A DNA stretch of 64,000 nt from Ehretia macrophylla (taxonomy: Eukaryota; Streptophyta; Magnoliopsida; Boraginales; Ehretiaceae). The translations under genes were made by a program, and so were the position numbers. Location of the stretch: positions 10,563,001 through 10,627,000 of the forward strand of contig CM075777.1 of the NCBI GenBank assembly GCA_037974665.1. The letters run 5' to 3'. Of this stretch, positions 58,026-64,000 are shown piece after piece (the stretch's first letter is position 1; each line of letters starts with the position of its first letter). The notes under the pieces are model-generated. The model was given only the letters and a program-made list of their open reading frames with translations. It had not been told where the DNA came from and searched no databases.

Positions 58026-61000
58026 TGTGCTTGTGAGACGTGAAAAACCTTGTCAGCTTTGTGTCATTATATCTTCTATGTTATGCTTGGGTTTCAATGA
58101 ATGCTTCTTTGGCATGATTTAGGAGGTACAATTCTTAATGATTGTTGTGTGAAGTTACTACCTTAGGATTCTAGATTATGCTAAAATTGATGAACTTGAT
58201 GGCTTAGGGGCATTTGTGAGGAGCTTCTGCTGAGATATATTCCAAAACCTAGTTATGTCAGTAAAGTGCAAGAGTAATGTGCTACAAATTATTGGACAAA
58301 GGTGACCTTCAGGCTGTCATCTTGAGAGGGGAAAGTCTAGAATTTCATCTCTGAGATTGGTCTACAGCTGAAAACTTGGTAGGTAAATGGTTTTGAACAT
58401 TAGGAGTAAGCTTAGAGCTACATTAGGACTAAAAGTCTTTGCTTTGCAACTCATGGTGTAAACTTCTTTCGGATATCCATGACATATAATCACGGTCAAA
58501 AAAAAAAAACCAAGATACACTTGTTTTACTGTACTTTTAGGGCAGTATCGAATTTGTTATAGCTTTATGAATATGTTCTTGTATGTTTGAAAGGATAGCA
58601 AAAACTGTTTTCTCAAACTTTCAAATTACACGAGGCAGATATTACTTTGTCTAGACCTGATCAGGTTGGGACTTCATGATAGAAATTGAAATCATCCAAA
58701 AACATATGGATTTCATTCATCACTAACGCTTTTGTCCTTGTATGATAAACTCAATGAATTGAGAAAACAAGATGAAATTAACCGTAACAAGGATGCTGAA
58801 AAGTTTGCTGATACATTGCTGGAGATGTACGTCTGCAATATTTTGTGGTAGCTTACATTTCAAAGGCAGGGTAATGATATTCACTTGTTCTGAAAGCTTA
58901 AAACCATGGCTGTAACTTAATCTGTTTGAGGTTTAGGCAGCATCTATCACAGTGGAGTCAGTTTAAATTGCACTGGGTAAAATTTGCATTGTTTCTTGCT
59001 CTCTAACAGCAAAATAGGAAGCAGTAATTCTGAAAATGGTATATACATTGCCAGCTGAAGGTGACAATCGTGAGAGCTTAAGAGGTTGGTGAGTGGTTTG
59101 GGTTGTAACACAGAACAGAGGGGCAGCCATAGACAAGGAGTGGGAAGGATTACAGTTCAGGGAGTTGTGCTATTGCGAACATTTTTTTGGGATGTGTGGG
59201 GTTCTCATGGCAGTACATATCCCAGCTACAGTGTGTCTTTTGTTGCGTTGGGAAACGGTTCGGACTGGCTGTCTCTTGCTTGTATAGGTTCTCTCAGGGT
59301 TTATTTTATACATTGCTTACTCCACTTTGATGTATCTTTTGATGATATCTTTCAAAAAGATTATTAAACTACTTCACCTGTGAAAACATGTCATAAAACA
59401 ACTGTTTATGTGGTGGATGAAATTTTGATGTTTGGCAGTTGACTAGTTATGTTATTTGTTCTTGTTGGTTTTTCAGGAAAGAAGATTTGCAGTTCTAGTA
59501 TCCTCACTCCTATCAAGCCAGACGAAGGATAATGTCACTCATGGCAAGTTTTATGTCATCAAGATGTGAAGTAGATGTTTCATGTTCATGTATCTATATT
59601 TCCTTCATCCATTCCAGATGCTCATGATCTTTAGTACATTGCAGTGTGGTGGTCATGTTAGGCACTGAATTACTAGATAAGGAATTCAAGTTTTCATGTA
59701 TACTGTATAACAATAACAATTTAGTGAAACTAGGTTCTTATGTTTCATTTGTTGGCAACCGATGTAAAAATGACGCAACATCCTGTTGAGATTAAGTAAA
59801 ATAAATATAACAGATGCAACATTGGGCTTGGGAAGCAGTTTGGTTGAATTATTGGGTTGCTTCCATCAAAATATAGGGATAGAGCTTTAAAGCATAATGG
59901 CCACGACTGCTTGTGTTGATTTCTCCTCAACTGGGGAATTTCATAGCTGAAATTACTCCAAGATGTATGGATGTTCAATTTCCCAATTGTATGATTCATA
60001 GGGACTGATAGCTTCATTATTCCTCTTAATGTTCATTCTCATTTGGTGCATTGTGTTACATTTAAACTGTCATTAATCATTACTTCTCCATTTTCTTTAC
60101 CAAGGTGCTGTTTTTAAGCAGGAGCCATCCAAAGACTCCTTGAGAACAATCTTTTGACTGCGGAAGCCATTGATAGCGCTGATGAGGCCACCATCAAAAG
60201 CTTGATATATCCAGTATGCATTATCTCGTCAAGTTTGTTGCATAACACATAATTTCTTCTTCTTGTCTTATAAGTAACTTGTGGAATGGTCTCTCTGGTC
60301 AGGTTGGATTTTACACCCGGAAAGCTAGCAACATGAAAAAGGTTGCAAAAATTTGTCTCTCGATTTATGGTGGGGATATTCCCAGTACATTGGAGGAGTT
60401 GCTGCGACTTCCAGGGATTGGCCCAAAAATGGCTCATTTGGTAAGTGAATTTGTTAACTTTCTAACAACTGCTCAACATCATTACATATTTTTTGATCAC
60501 TTGTGACCCTTTTGCTATTTTAGGTTATGAACGTAGGATGGAACAATGTCCAAGGTATTTGTGTGGACACTCACGTGCATCGAATCTGTAACCGGCTTGG
60601 TTGGGTGTCGCATCGGGGCACAAAGCAGGTACACTACATCTATGATCTAACCAATGTGATTACATCGACTTCCGTCAATCCATAAATTTAGTAAAGATGA
60701 GCCGACATCAAATATTAGTAATCGACTTTGCCTTATATTCTCCTCATACCAAGCCTTACATTCGAAACCAAACGCCAAAATAGGGCTGCATGGGAAGAGA
60801 AAGCAGTGCAAAGAATGGTATTAAAATGCTAACTTATTCTGTTTATCTTTTCCCTTTACCCTTCTGGGTTCTCTTTTCAGAAAACTTCATCTCCAGAGGA
60901 GACGAGGGAATCCTTGCAACTATGGCTTCCAAAAGAAGTATGGGTTCCAATAAATCCACTTCTGGTATGTTCGCATCATTCTTTTTCATATTCTGTATTA

Positions 61001-61623
61001 ATTCTGCACTGGTTTACGTCAATTATATGCACCACCGTCATCTTCAGTATATGATAACTTCTGTAGATGTGTTCATGGTACATTTTAATCTCTTCCCCGA
61101 GGACACTCTCTTGCTTAGATGCATAACATTGAGTCCATGTGCTTGATCATTACCAGAATGCTATTTTCAGGCCTCAATGTTTCAGTATTCCTAGCATTAC
61201 TGCTTTAGATGAACATGTCGGCCGTATATTGCTTTCGAAGTGATAAATAGAAAGTGTCTTATGTTGATGGGGGCATGTATTGTAAGAAAAGAATAAATAT
61301 TGCCTTTGATTATTTGAATTAGCAATTTAACCGATTCTTGATTTTCCTTGTCTAGTACATCAATAATTGCAAGAGTTGGCGGAATAATTTGAATTTGTGT
61401 GAAAGAGTTTGTATTTAACATGCAATTTCAGCATAGTTTTCATTTTCCTTTCCTAGTAACACAGTAAGTTTCCTTGATTATTGAACAGGTGGGTTTTGGA
61501 CAGACTGTATGCACTCCTCTAAGACCTCGTTGTGGCATATGCACTGTAAGTGAATTCTGCCCCTCTGCATTTAAAGAGACCTCAAGCCCACATTTGACTT
61601 CTAGAAAGTCGCGTATGAACTAG
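52700..61623 (+). CDS. NTH1: Endonuclease III homologue (bifunctional DNA glycosylase/AP lyase), plastid-type
   Basis: Removes oxidised pyrimidines and cleaves abasic sites in base-excision repair; Arabidopsis NTH1 acts in chloroplast nucleoids. Exons: 52700-52853, 52976-53085, 53647-53710, 55043-55114, 55544-55662, 59477-59543, 60122-60213, 60303-60440, 60524-60628, 60881-60964, 61489-61623. All phases agree and give about 379 aa, the family's length. The first in-frame ATG (52700) adds a Ser/Arg-rich, acid-free leader ([18 protein letters not shown]), fitting a transit peptide; a second in-frame ATG at 52784 would omit it. The core shows [15 protein letters not shown], the helix-hairpin-helix [11 protein letters not shown] with catalytic Lys, [14 protein letters not shown] with catalytic Asp, and a C-x6-C-x2-C-x5-C [4Fe-4S] motif in [18 protein letters not shown]. 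Intron 6 uses a GC donor. Intron 5 is 3.8 kb. Stop TAG at 61621-61623. Confidence 0.93.
57983..58022. repeat. (TA)n microsatellite in NTH1 intron 5
   Basis: About 15 or more uninterrupted AT/TA units within ATATACATATATAT... It sits in the 3.8-kb fifth intron. Likely length-variable. Confidence 0.9.
58740..59370 (+). other. Coding-like remnant inside NTH1 intron 5
   Basis: Near 58740-58830 one frame reads [20 protein letters not shown] and [12 protein letters not shown], a coiled-coil-like stretch followed by GTACGT, a donor-like string. At 59086-59367 a 93-codon frame (and an overlapping 64-codon frame) has higher GC content than the rest of the intron. No known domain recognised. It may be part of an old gene or retrocopy caught in the intron, or chance. 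Confidence 0.3.
59544..60121 (+). other. GC-AG intron 6 of NTH1
   Basis: Exon 6 ends CACTCATG and the intron starts GCAAGT; the acceptor is TTTTTAAGCAG at 60121. Only this donor joins THG to AIQRLLENN in frame and gives the expected glycosylase sequence. The nearest GT (59548) would shift the frame. GCAAGT otherwise matches the donor consensus. Confidence 0.85.
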
Positions 61624-62397
61624 CCTCCTGAAGTTTTCTCTTCCTTGGGATCCCAGCAAGTCGCCTATTTCTTTAATTTTTGGCTCTCTCTCAAGGGAGA
61701 CTATAATAACATTGGTTTATTTCTCCTTTTGGCTTTTTATTTTATTTTTTGGCATCCTATGGTCTATCCATAAGGAAACATCATTTCTGGGGTGGCCTTG
61801 CAAGTCAGTTGTTGGCCTGTATTTTGAATCAAACTAGTGGAAGCAAGTTCAATTTAATGCGCTTATTCTGAGTATTTACATCTATTAGGAAAGAGTCCTC
61901 TTCACCCGATACTCTCAACAAATCTGTAAATGGATAGGATTGTATTGTAAATCCCATAGTTCTGGGGATAACAGTTTCATATGTGAGCTAGCATGTTTAG
62001 TTTTGTATTTTCTTATCCTTATCATTTTTCCTATAATTCTGTTGTATCAAGATGTATTTAAGTACTACTGATGGATCTGAGCTATCTGCACTGAGCTTCA
62101 TGACAAGGTCATCGAGTATGAATCTTTTTTTAAAAAGTAGTCATTCTTTGGAACTTATTTTTATGAACGTGTGGCTTCCGTCCTCTGTTCGATCAATGTA
62201 TGGATTCTTGTATTACATTTTGTTTGTTGATTACTATATGAAGTACTTTTGCCTTGTTCCTCTTTGTTATAAATTGGATGTTTTTCAGTTTTCAAGAATA
62301 TGGTAGAAAAGCAATTTAATAATTCTATTGCTATCATTTAGATGGTGGTACGGAATAGAAAGGATTACACTAACTATTTTCTTATTTTGGCATTCAA
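61624..62397. other. 3' UTR and downstream flank of NTH1
   Basis: T-rich sequence after the NTH1 stop, with no further coding signal and no clear single poly(A) signal. Gives way at about 62398 to copia pol sequence. Confidence 0.45.
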
Positions 62398-63900
62398 CAT
62401 CTAATCTCCCCACCATACACTCCTGAACATGTTGTACTTGCGGAACGTAGCCACAAGCACATTATTAAGACTCGCCCCACTCTTCTCCACTGCGTCTATC
62501 GCCCTCTCCCTTTGGTCTTTTGCTTTTCAAACTGCAGTGTACCTCATAAATTGGCTTCCTATTTTGGTCCTCGCTGGAAACTCGCTATTTGAATGTTTAT
62601 TTCACTCATTTCCATATTACTTAAAAAACTTTGCACTTTCGGATGCTTATGCTATCCTTGGCTACGCCCCTACCTCAAACATAAGTAGAGCCACGGTCCA
62701 TGCCATGCGTGTTTCTTGGTTACTTAAATCTCCTCCATGATGCTTGTATGTGTTTTGACTCTCAAAATAATAAAATTTACAAATCTCATCATGTGACTGA
62801 GTCAACTGTCTCGTACTGGTCATCCTTCTCTCCTTCAGCCCATCCCAGACTCGGCTCTTGTCGAGCCCGTCATGTGCCTAAACATACTTATCTCTCACAG
62901 CTAGTAAAATCATGTGTCCCCCAGTTCTTGAACCAAGTTCAGTTAAACAAGTGCTTCAATCAAAAGAATGGATGGCTGCAATCATTGAGGAACTAAATGC
63001 TCTCAAGCGCAATAAACCTGGTCTATAGTGCCGCGTCAATCTAAGTATAATATCGTGGGGGTGCAAATACGTTTTCCAAATCAAAAGAAAGTCTGATGGT
63101 AGTGTTGATCGTTACAAAGCTCAGCTAGTGGCAAAGAGCTTTCATCAACGCCCTAGCGCAGATTTTCATAAGACCTTTAGTCCGGTTTCTCATCCAAACC
63201 ATGGTGGTTGTTCGTCTATGTCTCTGTATGGTCTCTCAAGCAGATACCTCGAGTCTGGTTCAATGAGCTCCGAAACTTTACTTTGTCCCTTGGTCTCGTT
63301 AACACCCCCATTCTGATTCCTCTCTTTTTGTTAACACAACAGGCTCTCATATTATATACATATTGGCTTATGCAATTAATTGCCTTGCCCAGTTTATGCA
63401 CTATTCGGTTGCGGATTGGACAGGTGACAAAGATAACTATACATCTACATCACCTACATGGTTTTCTTTGATTGTAATCCTATCTCTTGGTGCTCCAAAA
63501 AGCAAGCAATGTACTATTGCTCGCTCTTCCACAGAGGCAGAGTATAGGTCTGTTGCATCAACTACTGCTGAATTGTGTTTGGCTAATGAATTTGTTGTCT
63601 GAGCTAAGGCTACTGCCTAATCACCCACCAAAACTGTTGTGTGACAACATTGAAGCAACCTATCTTTGCTCAAATCTTGTTTTTCACTCGTGAATGAAGC
63701 ATCTGGCATTAGATGATCCCTTTGTGCGTGAAAAAGTTTCTATAAGGCTTACTCCATGTCGCTTATGTTTCCACCATCAACCAGATTGTGGATGCTCTCA
63801 CTAAGCTCCTGCCAAAGTCCAGATTTATCTTTCTCAAGTCAAAGATGAATGTTGCCGATGGCATCACCCTCTTACAGATGCTCGCTTATTGAACACTTAG
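62398..63900 (+). pseudogene. Degenerate Ty1/copia pol (integrase end, reverse transcriptase, RNase H)
   Basis: Broken frames show PPYTPEHVVLAERSHKHIIK, then SLWSFAFQTAVYLINWLP and FECLFHSFPYYLKN (end of integrase, normally SPPHTPEQNGVAER...). Next are QIKRKSDGSVDRYKAQLVAK (usual VFKIKRKSDGSIERYKARLVAKGF), the palm region as SVWSLKQIPRVWFNELRN, then ADWTGDKDNYTSTS and [19 protein letters not shown] of RNase H. The segment between the palm and RNase H, including the catalytic YVDD, is deleted. Many stops and shifts. No LTR was recognised at either side within the window. Confidence 0.85.
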
Positions 63901-64000
63901 TTTCCGAGTTCAAGAGCCGGACCCAAAAATGACTTGGACGGAAAGTTGGTACTGGTTTTGGCATTAGTATGTGCCGTTACTTTGAGCTTATAAGTTATTT

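Noticed and set aside
1..64000. CRISPR arrays, prokaryotic operons, integrated virus
   Set aside because: None of the required repeat spacing, gene order or viral replication genes are visible; retroelement genes here all fit plant retrotransposons.

Overview
The window is nuclear DNA from a repeat-rich flowering plant, most likely a eudicot. Evidence for this is an AT-rich background, spliced genes with plant-type introns, plant-specific gene families, and a dense layering of plant transposons (solo LTRs, Tat-type Ty3/gypsy, Ty1/copia, L1-type LINE, CACTA, hAT, Mutator-like and Tourist-like MITEs, a tRNA-derived SINE). I see no bacterial genes, rRNA, CRISPR array or intact tRNA gene.

Two host genes are intact as far as they can be read. 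An inositol transporter of the vacuolar INT1 class lies on the minus strand (ATG at 17631, stop at 12458, six exons, about 496 aa). An endonuclease III homologue (NTH1, base-excision repair) lies on the plus strand (52700-61623, eleven exons, about 379 aa). It has a chloroplast-transit-like N terminus, a GC-AG intron, the catalytic Lys and Asp, and a complete [4Fe-4S] Cys motif. The two genes are unrelated in function and there are no operons.

Region by region: 1-5 kb holds solo-LTR ends, a complete solo LTR and a 410-bp direct repeat. 5-11 kb holds MITEs, a SINE and a fossil coding exon (7473-10991) split by a hAT-like MITE and a 2.8-kb solo LTR. 12.4-17.9 kb is INT1. 18-25 kb has a tandem duplication carrying a small solo LTR, Tourist-like and hAT-like elements, and a 690-bp Mutator-like hairpin. 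25.8-43.3 kb is a dead LINE broken by successive insertions: a 9.85-kb Tat-lineage gypsy element, a CACTA element, a 2.7-kb solo LTR and a Ty1/copia LTR that itself contains another solo LTR. 47-52 kb is intergenic, with an AT-only tract and a hAT element. 52.7-61.6 kb is NTH1, and 62.4-63.9 kb is a degenerate Ty1/copia pol.

The most interesting unit is in the gypsy element. Between pol and the 3' LTR, on the strand opposite gag-pol, it carries a three-exon gene with its own TATA box. The gene encodes a domain of the plant 'putative gypsy-type transposon' class followed by a coiled coil. Many insertions keep exact target-site duplications, so the order of events can be reconstructed base by base.
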